From assembly GCA_947164865.1 (NCBI GenBank), contig CAMUYA010000013.1:21959-85958 (forward strand): a stretch of DNA of 64,000 nucleotides, read 5' to 3'. Under the pieces are notes generated by a model, which made no database searches, was not told the origin of the DNA, and saw only the letters and a list, made by a program, of their open reading frames with translations. Below, piece by piece: positions 1-9,123 of this stretch (position 1 is the stretch's first letter; each line of letters begins with the position of its first letter). Source of the stretch: an uncultured Lachnospiraceae bacterium (lineage in GTDB: Bacteria > Bacillota > Clostridia > Lachnospirales > Lachnospiraceae). A program made the translations under genes and the position numbers.

Positions 1-24
1 ATACAGCTTCCCATCGTTGAATGA

Positions 25-432
25 TCAGAGCTTTTTTATCATCGTAAAGATGTTTTGTCCGTCCGTGTATTTATAATCAACCTTGTCCATCATGGTCTTT
101 ACCATAAAAACTCCGAGGCCTCCTATCTGCCTTTCATCCGCAGACAGGGTGGTGTCGGGGTCTTCTTTTTCCAGAGGATTGTATTGCATCCCTCTGTCAT
201 AAAAAACAACTTTGCATGTCTTCGGATCCCCACCAACCTCAATCTGTACTTTGGCCTCTCCGGCTTTTCCGCCGTAGGCATAATGTGCGATATTAACATA
301 GATCTCTTCGGCAGAAATGAGGATCTGCGTCTGCACATCCCCGGGGCACCCGTTTTTATTTAGCTCGTCTTTTATAGCATCGAGTACAGTGTATAAAGTT
401 TCATCACTAGCGGCAAGCAGCAGTTCTTTCAT
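25..432 (-). CDS. RsbW/SpoIIAB-like anti-sigma factor ATPase
   Basis: The 135-residue protein is a small GHKL-type ATPase of the RsbW/SpoIIAB group, which bind sigma factors or phosphorylate STAS antagonists. An N-box with E42, E43 and N47 is visible, followed by D79-R-G81 and the G2 box GGLG (104-107). The start is preceded by GGAGGG at 6 nt. It is the most distal gene seen in the CIS operon and follows an ABC ATPase and a STAS protein, so a kinase/antagonist pair is encoded together. I infer a partner switch that senses or gates the injection system; the cognate sigma factor or PP2C phosphatase is not in the window and may lie further left. Confidence 0.85.
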   Translation of the reverse strand: MKELLLAASDETLYTVLDAIKDELNKNGCPGDVQTQILISAEEIYVNIAHYAYGGKAGEAKVQIEVGGDPKTCKVVFYDRGMQYNPLEKEDPDTTLSADERQIGGLGVFMVKTMMDKVDYKYTDGQNIFTMIKKL

Positions 433-517
433 GCTCTACCCTCCGTAATTGCACCATTATTCCTGAACGCATCCTCGCGGAGCGTTATTACTTCATGGAA
501 AAAAGCGGAGCAGGTTC

Positions 518-1156
518 CTATGAAGTAAAGATATTCCTTACCGACTCACTTTCCGAGATGATCGGATCCTGCGTGGCGATAAGGATCGTGGTTCCCATGT
601 GGTGAACCACTTCAAAAAGCTTCATCATTTCTTTTGAATACTTGGGATCCAGATTGGATGTCGGCTCATCCGCCAGAAGGACCGGCGGATTGTTGATGAG
701 AGCCCTGGCAAGACAGACCTTCTGGCACTCCCCTCCCGATATCTCTTTAGGATATTTTTTCAGTATCTCGGTTATTCTCAGAAGCTTTGCCACATTCCAC
801 ACTTTTGTCGACGAATCAGCGAGAGGTGCTCCCGTGGCGATCATGGCTATCTTAATGTTCTCGAGAACAGTCCGGTCGGCGATAAGGCGGTAATCCTGAA
901 ATACCACCCCGAAATTGCGTCTGTAGATCGGGATATCCTTGGCCTTTACGCTCGATATGTCTTTTCCCTTGAACAGTATCTTTCCGTCATCGGGTTCTAT
1001 GTCCTTCAAAAGCAGCTTAAGAAGGGTTGTCTTTCCGCTGCCGCTTTCCCCCGTCAGAACGGCAAATTCTCCTCTTTCCACCCTTGCGGAAAATCCCCGG
1101 AAAACCTGCGTTCCCGTATCCTGATAGCATTTTGATATCCTGTCAAATTCTATCAT
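518..1156 (-). CDS. FtsE-like ABC ATPase lacking the switch histidine
   Basis: This is a 212-residue ABC nucleotide-binding domain closest in size and shape to FtsE/LolD. Walker A is GESGSGKT (36-43), the Q-loop is Q87, the signature is SGGEC (140-144) and Walker B is VLLADEP (159-165). The residue after the last beta strand, normally the switch His (ATHD in FtsE), is Gln196 in ATQDP. No permease such as FtsX is encoded nearby. It sits between the STAS gene and the RsbW-like gene, close behind the CIS baseplate genes. FtsE-type proteins act at the cytoplasmic membrane, so a role in membrane docking or peptidoglycan remodelling for the injection system is possible, but this is inference. Confidence 0.85.
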   Translation of the reverse strand: MIEFDRISKCYQDTGTQVFRGFSARVERGEFAVLTGESGSGKTTLLKLLLKDIEPDDGKILFKGKDISSVKAKDIPIYRRNFGVVFQDYRLIADRTVLENIKIAMIATGAPLADSSTKVWNVAKLLRITEILKKYPKEISGGECQKVCLARALINNPPVLLADEPTSNLDPKYSKEMMKLFEVVHHMGTTILIATQDPIISESESVRNIFTS

Positions 1157-1168
1157 TCCGGCGGCTCC

Positions 1169-1468
1169 TTACTTGATAGTGAGCACCCTTGAAAAGCCGG
1201 ACATTTCAAACACCTGCATGACAGTGTTCTGCACTCCCGTAAGGGCCATTGAACCGCCCTTGCTCGTGGCAGTCTTCTGTCCGATAAGCAATGCTCTGAG
1301 CCCTGCGGATGACATATACGGAACCCCAGCCATATCAATAACAAGGTCCTTGGATTTCTGAAAAGCCGTAAGTATAGCTTTCTGCAACTCCGGTGAAGTG
1401 ACCGTATCGACCGATCCCGACACTGCCAGGACTATCTGTCCCTCATTCTTTTTCTCTGTGATTTCCAT
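1169..1468 (-). CDS. STAS-domain anti-sigma factor antagonist (RsbV/SpoIIAA-like)
   Basis: A 99-residue single STAS domain. The motif DMAGVPYMSSAGLR (45-58) matches the phosphorylation loop of RsbV/SpoIIAA; Ser54 aligns with the phosphorylated serine. Proteins of this family are phosphorylated by an RsbW-type kinase and, when unphosphorylated, pull that kinase off its target. The kinase partner is two genes downstream (25-432), with the ABC ATPase gene between them. The start has a good TCCTCC-complementary site 8-10 nt upstream. The gene follows a 123-bp gap with an 8-bp hairpin after the structural CIS genes, so it may be expressed at a different level. Confidence 0.9.
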   Translation of the reverse strand: MEITEKKNEGQIVLAVSGSVDTVTSPELQKAILTAFQKSKDLVIDMAGVPYMSSAGLRALLIGQKTATSKGGSMALTGVQNTVMQVFEMSGFSRVLTIK

Positions 1469-1507
1469 TTATTAATTGTTTCCTCCTGCATCTGCGGTCT
1501 GTCTTAT

Positions 1508-1532
1508 GTATGGCGAAGATCAAACGCCATAC
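1508..1532 (-). promoter_or_regulatory. Perfect 8-bp hairpin between CIS structural and regulatory genes
   Basis: GTATGGCG (1508-1515) and CGCCATAC (1525-1532) form a perfect stem around a 9-nt loop in the 123-bp gap between the gpI-like gene and the STAS gene. Neither strand has a U-run after the stem, so it is not a standard intrinsic terminator. It could be an mRNA processing or stability element. Confidence 0.5.
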
Positions 1533-1591
1533 GATGAATTCCTTTATTTTATCATATTGGGAATATTTTCGCCACTTTTTGAATCATTTGT

Positions 1592-2698
1592 TTACTCCAT
1601 GATGATATCATCAGTCAGTTCCATATCATCATCCATGACTCCATATGTATCTCCTGCGATAACAGCGTTCATATCCATATATACCTCATCATCCAGAGTC
1701 GGTGTATCCCGAAGCTGAATAAGATGCAGTCTGCTCCTTAAAGGCTTAAACTGATTGAGAAGATAGATCATCTGCTGTCTGTCTGTATCCGAAAGCGTCT
1801 TCTGAATAAGGATATTGACATCATAAATGCCTCCGGCTATAAGCTCCGATTCGGACATCTCACCCTTCTCAAGATACTCTTTGATCGTGTTGTTTTCGAG
1901 AATGACGGGTTTTTCCCCTGTGACGATCTCGATGACTCTTGCAAGACAGGCTTTTGTACCCTTGGTACGGTTTAGCATATAGCCTTCCTTTACAAACAGT
2001 CTCTCCGCCTCCTCCGACAGGAAATCACCCGAGAGATCTATTCCCAGCCATCCCGCATAAACTCTCAGGCATTCTCTGGGACATTTGTCCACATCGAGCA
2101 GCTCCGGAAGCTTCTCGATCTCGTATCCCACATCATTATAAACACTTGAGAAAACCGAAAGGAATCTGTGAAAGAAGCTGTCTCTTCGGCGATATACGGA
2201 AGGGAAAGCCTCCATGAAGTTGTCCCCTCTCCTGTCCACCTTAAGTCTGTCGATATATCCTTCTCCCGCACCCAGAACCTCTATGGCAAGGTACAGATAT
2301 CTTCCGGTCAGACTGTAGAGCAGAATGTCGTTTTTCCCGATAAATCTCGCTCCGTCGTTGTTTTCGGAAAAGAATCTCTTTTTCTCTTCATCCGGTATAT
2401 CATCCGACCTCAGGGCGTCCATTATCGAAAAGGTTTCACCGTTCTCATCGTACCAGGTGTCATATTCCGTGGCAACAGCGTAAGCATAGAGTGACATATT
2501 TTCAGTCATCTGTGCTTTAAAGGAAAACCGTCCCCACTCACAGCCCGAAGTCGCGGAATCGATGACCTGCACATAAAGCCTGTGTATTCCCGTATCACTC
2601 GAAAAATACAGCCTTCCCGTCTCATCATCCTGATCAAAGCCGGAAAGATACGATTTTTCGATCCTGTTCTTTTTTATCGAGTAAGTTATACCCGCCAT
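1592..2698 (-). CDS. CIS baseplate/tail protein, P2 gpI type (TIGR02242-like)
   Basis: The 368-residue protein carries in its middle (about residues 160-280) the pattern of the phage tail protein I domain used in eCIS loci: a run like FPSVYRRRDSFFHRFLSVF followed by LRVYAGWLGIDL and RTKGTKACLARVIEIVTG. The N-terminal part is a beta-rich domain that may contact the fibre or adaptor protein. The chosen start, MAGITYS, has AAGGAGAGG upstream and lies 4 nt after the stop of the preceding baseplate gene; an in-frame start 33 nt further upstream would overlap that gene. In P2 and T4-like systems this protein joins the outer baseplate wedge. It is the last structural gene of the CIS operon. Its acidic C-terminus (DDDMELTDDIIME) is unusual. 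Confidence 0.8.
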   Translation of the reverse strand: MAGITYSIKKNRIEKSYLSGFDQDDETGRLYFSSDTGIHRLYVQVIDSATSGCEWGRFSFKAQMTENMSLYAYAVATEYDTWYDENGETFSIMDALRSDDIPDEEKKRFFSENNDGARFIGKNDILLYSLTGRYLYLAIEVLGAGEGYIDRLKVDRRGDNFMEAFPSVYRRRDSFFHRFLSVFSSVYNDVGYEIEKLPELLDVDKCPRECLRVYAGWLGIDLSGDFLSEEAERLFVKEGYMLNRTKGTKACLARVIEIVTGEKPVILENNTIKEYLEKGEMSESELIAGGIYDVNILIQKTLSDTDRQQMIYLLNQFKPLRSRLHLIQLRDTPTLDDEVYMDMNAVIAGDTYGVMDDDMELTDDIIME

Positions 2699-2702
2699 AA
2701 TA

Positions 2703-4826
2703 TCAGTCCTCTCCTTCGAGCGTAAGCGCATCTATCCTGATATTTCCCGGATAGAGCAGGCAATTGAGCTCCGGAACCACATCCGCATCCCTCATGGTGG
2801 CCCCGGCGGGTGACTGCGGCCGCAGTGAAAGCTCATAAACGTATTCCACGCATTCCAGCGATTCCACCGCATGGAATACATCGTCAAATTTAAGAACCTC
2901 TCCGAAGTTTTTGTCGGAATTCAGATAGTCGATCTTTCTTCTTATCGCATCCTCTATAGCCTCGGAGGCCCCTTCATAATGGTTTTTTACATAGACCACC
3001 GCATTTACGTTGACCGGCATGTATATGGGATCCAGAAGCTCGATCCTTGTGGTGAGAAGTCTTCTTTCCTCGAGCCTTTCACGTATTATCTTTCGATATA
3101 TGCCGGAAAACTTCGGGAAGTCCTCATCAGTGCCCTGTTTTACGGCAATACGCACAAGGTTTCTGCTCTCGTCCATCTCCGCATGTGCCTTGTGTATGCA
3201 CAGTCCCGGGGTGCTCAGCACTATCTTTTCGTAATCCTTGCCCGTGACCGCGGTGTAGGAGCTGTCCATATCCATGATAAACCGTCTGCGTACACTCTCT
3301 ATCTTTTCGCGATATGCACCTCCGGTACCGGCACCCGGGTTGAAAAATACCATATCCCGGGGCAGCTCCGGATTGGATGTATCCGAAACCAGATAATTGC
3401 CTTCACGGATATTTCCCTCAGGCCCGGAATTAAGCTCCACCGAAGCAAGATACAGCTCGCTTCCGATAAATCTTCCCGCGTCCTCTATCAGTATCTTTCC
3501 GTCATTTTCCAGAAGATGGTAATAAAGCGCGCCCTCTTCATTCTTATCAGGTCTTACAAAGTCAAATATCTCACTTCCGTCATCATCATACCTTTTTGCG
3601 ATGATGCAGAAGCTCCTGGGCACGATGTGATCATAGGGAAGCTCTATCTCCTGATTATCATAACCGAGAACCTTTCCGAGAGAATACTTTCTCATGACAT
3701 CCTCGGTGTAGACCACGATCTTCACGCAGTCCCTTCCCTTTTCCGCACCATAGCCGCGGTTTCTCTTATCAAATTTAATGATCCTTCTGCCAAAGCCTGT
3801 CTTCTCGGAATCGTAGTACCTGCCCTTTGCGTGCCTGTCGGGATTATACTCGTATTTTCTGTAGGATTCGCCCTTTCCTTCCCTGCAGAAAACATCGATA
3901 TATGCCTCGTCGGAGATCTCGCTGAAAAGCTCTATCTCTCCGGTTCTGTTCTCGCTGTGGCACTCACATATCGTATCCTTTTGCCACACTTCAAACAAAA
4001 AAGCGTCAAATGCCACGATCCTGGGCCTTACATCATATTCACTCCGCACAAGTCTGGCCCGGAGCGCATATCCGCTCACGGGTGCCCCTTCAAATACTGC
4101 TGCCGTTTCATCAGGCATCCAGAACCTTATCTCACCGCTCTGAAGAAAGGCATAGGTATTGTCCCTTACATCCAGCTTTTGCCATCCGTCCTCGCAGAAT
4201 ACCTCCCATTCGATATCGGCAAAGAGCCTACTGGTACGCCCGTCAAAGGGGTTTCTGTTGTATCTTTCCTTAAGAGAGACAAAGAATGTGAATTCTTTTC
4301 CCGGATCCGGCAGACTGTTTGCTATCACGTAAAGACAATCCCCCTGCTGGGGTTTATCTCCGAAGATATAAGCGGGAACTTTCGTCTCCCGGTTTAAGAT
4401 CTCGTAAAAATCCTCAAATTTCGAATCTTCGGGGGCCTTCTTTCCGTAAATCCCAAGCAGCTTTCTGTCGCTGAGCTCTGTCTCGCGGTTGGTCTCAAAT
4501 ACAAGCTCGCCTATCCTGAACTTATGATTTGCGGGGATCAGGACATTTTCCTTAACGTTTGAAGCGGTAAGAAGAAGCCTTGCGCATCTTCCCTTACGTA
4601 TTTCAAATCCAACCAGCTTAAGAAGATTCTGTCTCACCTTGAATGGTATCTCATCCATACTCTCCTGCTGCAGAGTTCCAAAACCCAGCAGAGTCTCGAG
4701 GATGGTCATTCCCGGGTCAGATGGGTTAAAGTTGGTCCATTCGTCGGTATATAGAGGGATCTCTGTAATGGCATCCGCCATTCTCTCCTCAAATGTTTTT
4801 CTGTTGCCGTCTGTATATGTCAGCAT
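2703..4826 (-). CDS. CIS baseplate wedge protein 2 (baseplate J / Afp12-like)
   Basis: A 707-residue protein with the N-terminal pattern of eCIS baseplate proteins: FNPSDPGMTILETLLGFGTLQQESMDEIPFK, broken here as DPGMTILETL near residue 40, which is shared by Afp11/Afp12 families. A C-terminal segment with AVTGKDYEKIVLSTPGLC and later PVNVNAVVYVKNHYEG matches the baseplate-J-like fold (late region about 530-690). It belongs to the putative baseplate assembly protein group and should form the wedge around the hub. It follows the larger paralogue by 11 bp and precedes the gpI-like gene by 4 bp, the usual gp25-J-J-I order. Confidence 0.8.
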   Translation of the reverse strand: MLTYTDGNRKTFEERMADAITEIPLYTDEWTNFNPSDPGMTILETLLGFGTLQQESMDEIPFKVRQNLLKLVGFEIRKGRCARLLLTASNVKENVLIPANHKFRIGELVFETNRETELSDRKLLGIYGKKAPEDSKFEDFYEILNRETKVPAYIFGDKPQQGDCLYVIANSLPDPGKEFTFFVSLKERYNRNPFDGRTSRLFADIEWEVFCEDGWQKLDVRDNTYAFLQSGEIRFWMPDETAAVFEGAPVSGYALRARLVRSEYDVRPRIVAFDAFLFEVWQKDTICECHSENRTGEIELFSEISDEAYIDVFCREGKGESYRKYEYNPDRHAKGRYYDSEKTGFGRRIIKFDKRNRGYGAEKGRDCVKIVVYTEDVMRKYSLGKVLGYDNQEIELPYDHIVPRSFCIIAKRYDDDGSEIFDFVRPDKNEEGALYYHLLENDGKILIEDAGRFIGSELYLASVELNSGPEGNIREGNYLVSDTSNPELPRDMVFFNPGAGTGGAYREKIESVRRRFIMDMDSSYTAVTGKDYEKIVLSTPGLCIHKAHAEMDESRNLVRIAVKQGTDEDFPKFSGIYRKIIRERLEERRLLTTRIELLDPIYMPVNVNAVVYVKNHYEGASEAIEDAIRRKIDYLNSDKNFGEVLKFDDVFHAVESLECVEYVYELSLRPQSPAGATMRDADVVPELNCLLYPGNIRIDALTLEGED

Positions 4827-4837
4827 TGTTATCCCTC

Positions 4838-7834
4838 TCAGTAAACAATATGCACTTCATGATGTCCGCTTCTGGGTATCATGAAAGGAGTGGGCTTCAG
4901 CAGTGTCAGATCAGTCTCATGCTCACCGTTTGAATCGATGTAGTGTGCCGTCATCACCGATCTTCTCACGATTGCCCTGCTCTTTAATACATCAAGCCTC
5001 ATAAGGATCTGCGGCTTTTTGGGTACGGTGCCTATCTTCCATCCCATGCCGCTGTCATAGCCTATGGGGTTGAGATATTCCTCAAGAGTGTTTCTTAAAA
5101 GCCCCTGGATCTCGAAGCTGTCATCCATTGAAACGACCTCCGCCCAGATGCTCACGGAAATATCCACATAAATAGGCTCGGCCAGGACCAGCTTGTCGGA
5201 AGTCAGTGTAAGCTCGCACCTTTGCAGAAGCTCATCCTTAAGCCCTCCTATTATCCGGTGAAACGCAAAGGAGCCCTCCATGAAGTCCTTCATCAGGAGG
5301 ATAAATGTGATCTTTGATGGATCATCATCTCCTTCAAGGGTTGTTCCGACTATACATGCCACCTGATCGATCAGATCGGAATAGGACAGTATAGCCCTCT
5401 TGAAATCTCCTACGGATACAAGTCTGTTTCTGGAGGAGAGGATAGCAGCGCCTCTCTCCAGAGCATTTTCAAGAGTCTCGATGTTGCTTCCCCCATATGC
5501 CTTCACGGGATTTGTCACTTCGCCGATATACTCAAGTCTGGCATCAGCCTCGGTGATCTGTCCTGCATCAACGTTTCCGCTTCTTCCGGAGCAGCATCTC
5601 ACTGAAAATCTGAGTGCCACATCATCCAGCACTCTCGGAATGTATGTGTGCACTCCGTCACCGAATATAAGCTCGTTTGTCAGCCTGTCAAGAGCGTAAG
5701 ACCTGGGATCTTCCGCGGTCTCAAGCCTTTCTGTCTCCTTCCATCTGACATAGAATGATGTGATCTGTCCCATGGAATCATACTCTATCCTCACGTCGTC
5801 GGGGGAATCCGCTTCCATCCTCAGCATGATATCTCTGGAGTATTTGCCCATCTCGTTTACCCACACTTCGGCATCCAGCACGTTCTCCGCACCCAGCGCA
5901 AACCTTGTGTTCGGAACCACCTCGTCTATATACACGGGCACTTCCTGTCTGGTATCTATATTGGATACGGACACCGCATTCAAAGTGATGCCGGATATTC
6001 TGGGAAGCGCGGTGATATCATCCTCTTCGTTCTCCTGCTTCTTCATCCTCAGCACTCTGATATAGTAACGTTCATTGCCTTCAAGCTCTGTAAGCTTCAT
6101 GTCCGATGGCGGCATGAACATCACCGCTCCGGATCGGGTAAAGGAATTGGTATAGTCTATGACTTTCATGGGACGCCATCCGTCATAGCCTCTGTATTCA
6201 AATCTGATCTTCAGCCCCGAAAAACGAAGCCCGTCTTCAAGCCGGAAAAAGATTGATGCCGGCCCGCTCTCCACTTTTTTGGAAAGGCCTATATAGAGAG
6301 CATCATCCTCATAGGGATTGCCCACAAATACAGGATAAGGAGCATCTCCTTTAAGACTTGAAGTAATATCTTTCATGTTGGTGCCATACCACATCTTTGC
6401 GCTTAAGGCATCAACATATTTTTCCTCATAGCTGTAAGAGATCTTAAGATCTCTTATCATGGGATAATGATGTGTGGCAGGACGCAGATAACAGTTGTCC
6501 GACTTAAGAAGCTGCAGTCTGATAGCCCTTCCCATGTAGGATCCGGAAGTGACCTCCTCCCAGTCATCCGGACAGATGAAGGAAAACCTCACGAAGCGGC
6601 CTTTCTGAGTGGCGAAAAGCTCTCTCATACTGTTCTCCAAAGGCAGGCTTTTCCATCCTGTTCCGTTGAAATACTCTATCGCAGTTTCCTGAGCGTAGCA
6701 TTCGGCATATACCTCCTGCCTTGCCAAGTTCTTTTTTCTTTTTATGATCCTTAGATCATTGTCTTCCTCTATCCTTGAAAGCGATATCCTGTGTTCCTCG
6801 GTGAGCAGTTCGAATTCTATCTCTATCCGGGAACCGGCTTTCGAGAAATATCTGTCATGACCTATATAGCACTCGTCATACACGGAAAGCGTGTCAGTAA
6901 AGGGCAGGAATCTTGATACGTCAAGATCGTTTGCCCCCGTGTTTACAGCCTCGGGCGGCTCAGCCTCGCCTCTCGAAGAAAAACATATCCTCCCCACTTC
7001 ATAAGTGGAAAGCGGAGGCTTCTTTGAGCGGATGACAAGTGTATCGAGCTTTCCCTCTTCCTCCTCGCTGTTTCTGCGCAGCACAAAAGTCCCCTCTTCC
7101 GGGGCTCTCTTAACATCTTTAAAAGGGATCATCCCTTCCTCTTCATCAGGAAAGGCAAACTCAAAATCACCGTTTTCGATTCCCTTAACAAGCTTGTCGT
7201 TTCCTTCTATCCTGACAAAAATATCTTCTTTGTCTGCATCGAATACGGAAGGGTGGGTAAATGCCACAGCATTTTTCTGTATCCCGTTTTCCTCCGCAAA
7301 AAGGATAAAGGGACGCATTTCCTCAAGCACTGTAGTCTCGGGCTCCTCCTCATGCGGATAGGGAGGGCTCTGGAAAGTGCCAAGCAGGGGTACTATCTCT
7401 CCCCTTTCACCGTCTGTCATAAATACCGTATTTACCCTGCTTCCGGTAACATAAAGACTGTGATCCGTCTCAAACACATAGGGCTCTTCGCCTCCGGTGA
7501 GGAGCCTTGTCCCTTTGGGTATGGCGGTTCCGGGAACGGTATCGGAGATCATATCCATCACGACAACAGAGCTTGCGGGCTTTGCGGGAAGAAGCGAAAT
7601 ATCCAGCATATTGACAAATTCCGTGTGGTAACGGTCAAGCACTTCATTTATCCTGCCGATATTCTCTTCCATGCATTTTGCATAAAGCTTTGCTATGGTA
7701 GTTCCGATATCGGGCTTGTCATAATCCGGTACCCATCCCGTTTCATACTGGGAGGCCAGCTCGCTTATGAGCATCTCGATGTCTTCGGCTTTTCTCGTAT
7801 CAATTTCCAATTTCTTCGATTGCTTCCGGCTCAT
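4838..7834 (-). CDS. CIS baseplate wedge protein 1 (baseplate J / Afp11-like)
   Basis: A 998-residue protein. N-terminal region: DKPDIGTTIAKLYAKCMEENI (broken for length: PDIGTTIAKLYAKC) followed by MLDISLLPAKPA, typical of the large eCIS baseplate assembly proteins. The C-terminal third holds the baseplate-J motif region with YGGSNIETLENALERGAA then SVGDFKRAILSYSDLIDQVA and a tail like VPKKPQILMRLDVL. This is the major wedge component that links the hub, gp25 and the sheath. Its start overlaps the end of the gp25 gene by 35 bp, indicating translational coupling. The length is in the usual range of Afp11-type proteins (about 900-1000). Confidence 0.85.
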   Translation of the reverse strand: MSRKQSKKLEIDTRKAEDIEMLISELASQYETGWVPDYDKPDIGTTIAKLYAKCMEENIGRINEVLDRYHTEFVNMLDISLLPAKPASSVVVMDMISDTVPGTAIPKGTRLLTGGEEPYVFETDHSLYVTGSRVNTVFMTDGERGEIVPLLGTFQSPPYPHEEEPETTVLEEMRPFILFAEENGIQKNAVAFTHPSVFDADKEDIFVRIEGNDKLVKGIENGDFEFAFPDEEEGMIPFKDVKRAPEEGTFVLRRNSEEEEGKLDTLVIRSKKPPLSTYEVGRICFSSRGEAEPPEAVNTGANDLDVSRFLPFTDTLSVYDECYIGHDRYFSKAGSRIEIEFELLTEEHRISLSRIEEDNDLRIIKRKKNLARQEVYAECYAQETAIEYFNGTGWKSLPLENSMRELFATQKGRFVRFSFICPDDWEEVTSGSYMGRAIRLQLLKSDNCYLRPATHHYPMIRDLKISYSYEEKYVDALSAKMWYGTNMKDITSSLKGDAPYPVFVGNPYEDDALYIGLSKKVESGPASIFFRLEDGLRFSGLKIRFEYRGYDGWRPMKVIDYTNSFTRSGAVMFMPPSDMKLTELEGNERYYIRVLRMKKQENEEDDITALPRISGITLNAVSVSNIDTRQEVPVYIDEVVPNTRFALGAENVLDAEVWVNEMGKYSRDIMLRMEADSPDDVRIEYDSMGQITSFYVRWKETERLETAEDPRSYALDRLTNELIFGDGVHTYIPRVLDDVALRFSVRCCSGRSGNVDAGQITEADARLEYIGEVTNPVKAYGGSNIETLENALERGAAILSSRNRLVSVGDFKRAILSYSDLIDQVACIVGTTLEGDDDPSKITFILLMKDFMEGSFAFHRIIGGLKDELLQRCELTLTSDKLVLAEPIYVDISVSIWAEVVSMDDSFEIQGLLRNTLEEYLNPIGYDSGMGWKIGTVPKKPQILMRLDVLKSRAIVRRSVMTAHYIDSNGEHETDLTLLKPTPFMIPRSGHHEVHIVY

Positions 7835-8267
7835 AGATTTCCGGTTCTCCTTCTTCTTCCTCTTCCTCGGTTACATTCAGATAAAACGGGAATACGAGAT
7901 TATCTTTGGTGTTGGTGGCTGCAATAGTGTAATCTATATTGAATATCAGCACACCGCTTCTCTCACCCATGTCAATGCCTACCTGAACATCGCTTATCCT
8001 GGGCTCCTGAGAGACTATCTGCTCCCTGATGGTCCTTGATACCATATTGAGCTTTCCGATATTCTTGTCCATAAATGTGTAGGACATTATATTGGATCCG
8101 AATTCAGGTCTGAGCGGACGCTCAGTCACCTGAGTCATAAGTATGAGATATATCGACTGCTTTACGCTCTCTTCCTCGGAGGCTGTCACAAATCTGCCCG
8201 TAGCGGGGTTGATCTGGGGCGGGAATTTCATTCCCGTTCCGAGAAATGATCTGTCTGTATCTGCCAT
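7800..8267 (-). CDS. CIS baseplate gp25/gpW-like protein (lysozyme-like fold)
   Basis: A 155-residue gp25-family protein. FLGTGMKFPPQINPATGRF at the N-terminus and VKQSIYLILMTQVTERPLRPEFG in the centre (key: I-x-L-I-L-x-T-x-x-x-E-R-x-x-R-P-x-F-G) are the hallmark of T4 gp25, GPW and Afp9. The family nucleates sheath assembly on the baseplate. The start at MADTDRS has GAGAGGAAAG upstream; a start 63 nt further upstream lacks a site and would overlap the spike gene. The C-terminus is acidic (EEEEEEG) and overlaps the next baseplate gene. Confidence 0.9.
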   Translation of the reverse strand: MADTDRSFLGTGMKFPPQINPATGRFVTASEEESVKQSIYLILMTQVTERPLRPEFGSNIMSYTFMDKNIGKLNMVSRTIREQIVSQEPRISDVQVGIDMGERSGVLIFNIDYTIAATNTKDNLVFPFYLNVTEEEEEEGEPEIYEPEAIEEIGN

Positions 8268-8289
8268 GATCTTTCCTCTCTTACAATTC

Positions 8290-9123
8290 CTAACCGATCT
8301 TGATGGGGGTTCCCTGAAGCTGGGCCACACCCGAAGCCTTTAACTGCAGCATGCCCTGGGACTCCGCTGTCACTGTAGCTCCCGAAAGCGCCATCTTCTG
8401 GGTTGCTTTCATCTCGACCTTTCCGGTTGAATCTATGGTGAGATTTGAACAATTGATCGTCACCTTTCCGCTGTCGGAAGCGCCGTTAAGGACGATGGTG
8501 ATATTATCCCCGGCCTTGATGGTAAGCTTTCTTGCGGCTTTGATAAGCATATCTCCGTTTTCGGTCTTCATCTGTATCTGAGCGTTATTGTCCTTGTCGT
8601 GGATCTCGATAAGTTTTTTTTCGTTATCGAGAGTGATGGCATGAGCATTTCCGGGAGTATAGATATTTATTTTATCCTTGGTCCCGTCCCCGGTTCCCCC
8701 CTGCGGATCCGGCACGTCCTCAAATTCTATGACGCTTCCCTGTCTGGTGACGATACGCTTGTGCTGATTGTCTTTATCCTTTGATTTGGACAGGAACTTG
8801 TCGGAATTCTTGTGGACCGTTCCTATCACATAAGGCCTGTCTATTATTCCTTCCTCAAAAGCGACCAGCACCTGGTCCCCGATCTCGGGATGGAAATAAA
8901 AGCCCCAGCCGCTTCCGCCGTAAGGCATGGCCACCCTTGCCCACTGAAGAACATTGGCTTCATCATCACGGGTATGGACCTTAACGCACACTCTTCCGGG
9001 GTAATTGTCATTGTGGTTATCCACAACCTCTCCCACCACTATGCCAAAGATCCTTGCGTCTCCCGTGTCGGTCTTAAGCACCGACTTTTCACTTACTTCT
9101 TCAAAAATATCAAAAATAGCCAT
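8290..9123 (-). CDS. CIS spike protein (gpV / VgrG gp5-like)
   Basis: A 277-residue phage baseplate assembly protein V. The N-terminal OB-fold is clear: GIVVGEVVDNHNDNYPGRV, then LQWARVAMPYGGSGWGFYF and HPEIGDQVLVAFEEG (residues about 27-107). The C-terminal part (about 150-277) is a repetitive beta-helix rich in KLTIKAGDNITI-like strands, as in the VgrG/gp5 needle. It begins directly after the stop of the gpD-like gene (TAAATG), so gp27-like and gp5-like parts are separate genes rather than one VgrG fusion. The DUF4280 PAAR-like protein encoded elsewhere in the operon is the likely tip. Confidence 0.9.
   Translation of the reverse strand: MAIFDIFEEVSEKSVLKTDTGDARIFGIVVGEVVDNHNDNYPGRVCVKVHTRDDEANVLQWARVAMPYGGSGWGFYFHPEIGDQVLVAFEEGIIDRPYVIGTVHKNSDKFLSKSKDKDNQHKRIVTRQGSVIEFEDVPDPQGGTGDGTKDKINIYTPGNAHAITLDNEKKLIEIHDKDNNAQIQMKTENGDMLIKAARKLTIKAGDNITIVLNGASDSGKVTINCSNLTIDSTGKVEMKATQKMALSGATVTAESQGMLQLKASGVAQLQGTPIKIG

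Noticed and set aside
1..24. Start of another gene at the left edge
   Set aside because: An ATG is present on the minus strand, but there is no ribosome site and too little sequence to judge.
2871..4397. Long rightward reading frame of 508 codons
   Set aside because: It is antisense to a well-supported baseplate gene and encodes no recognisable protein.
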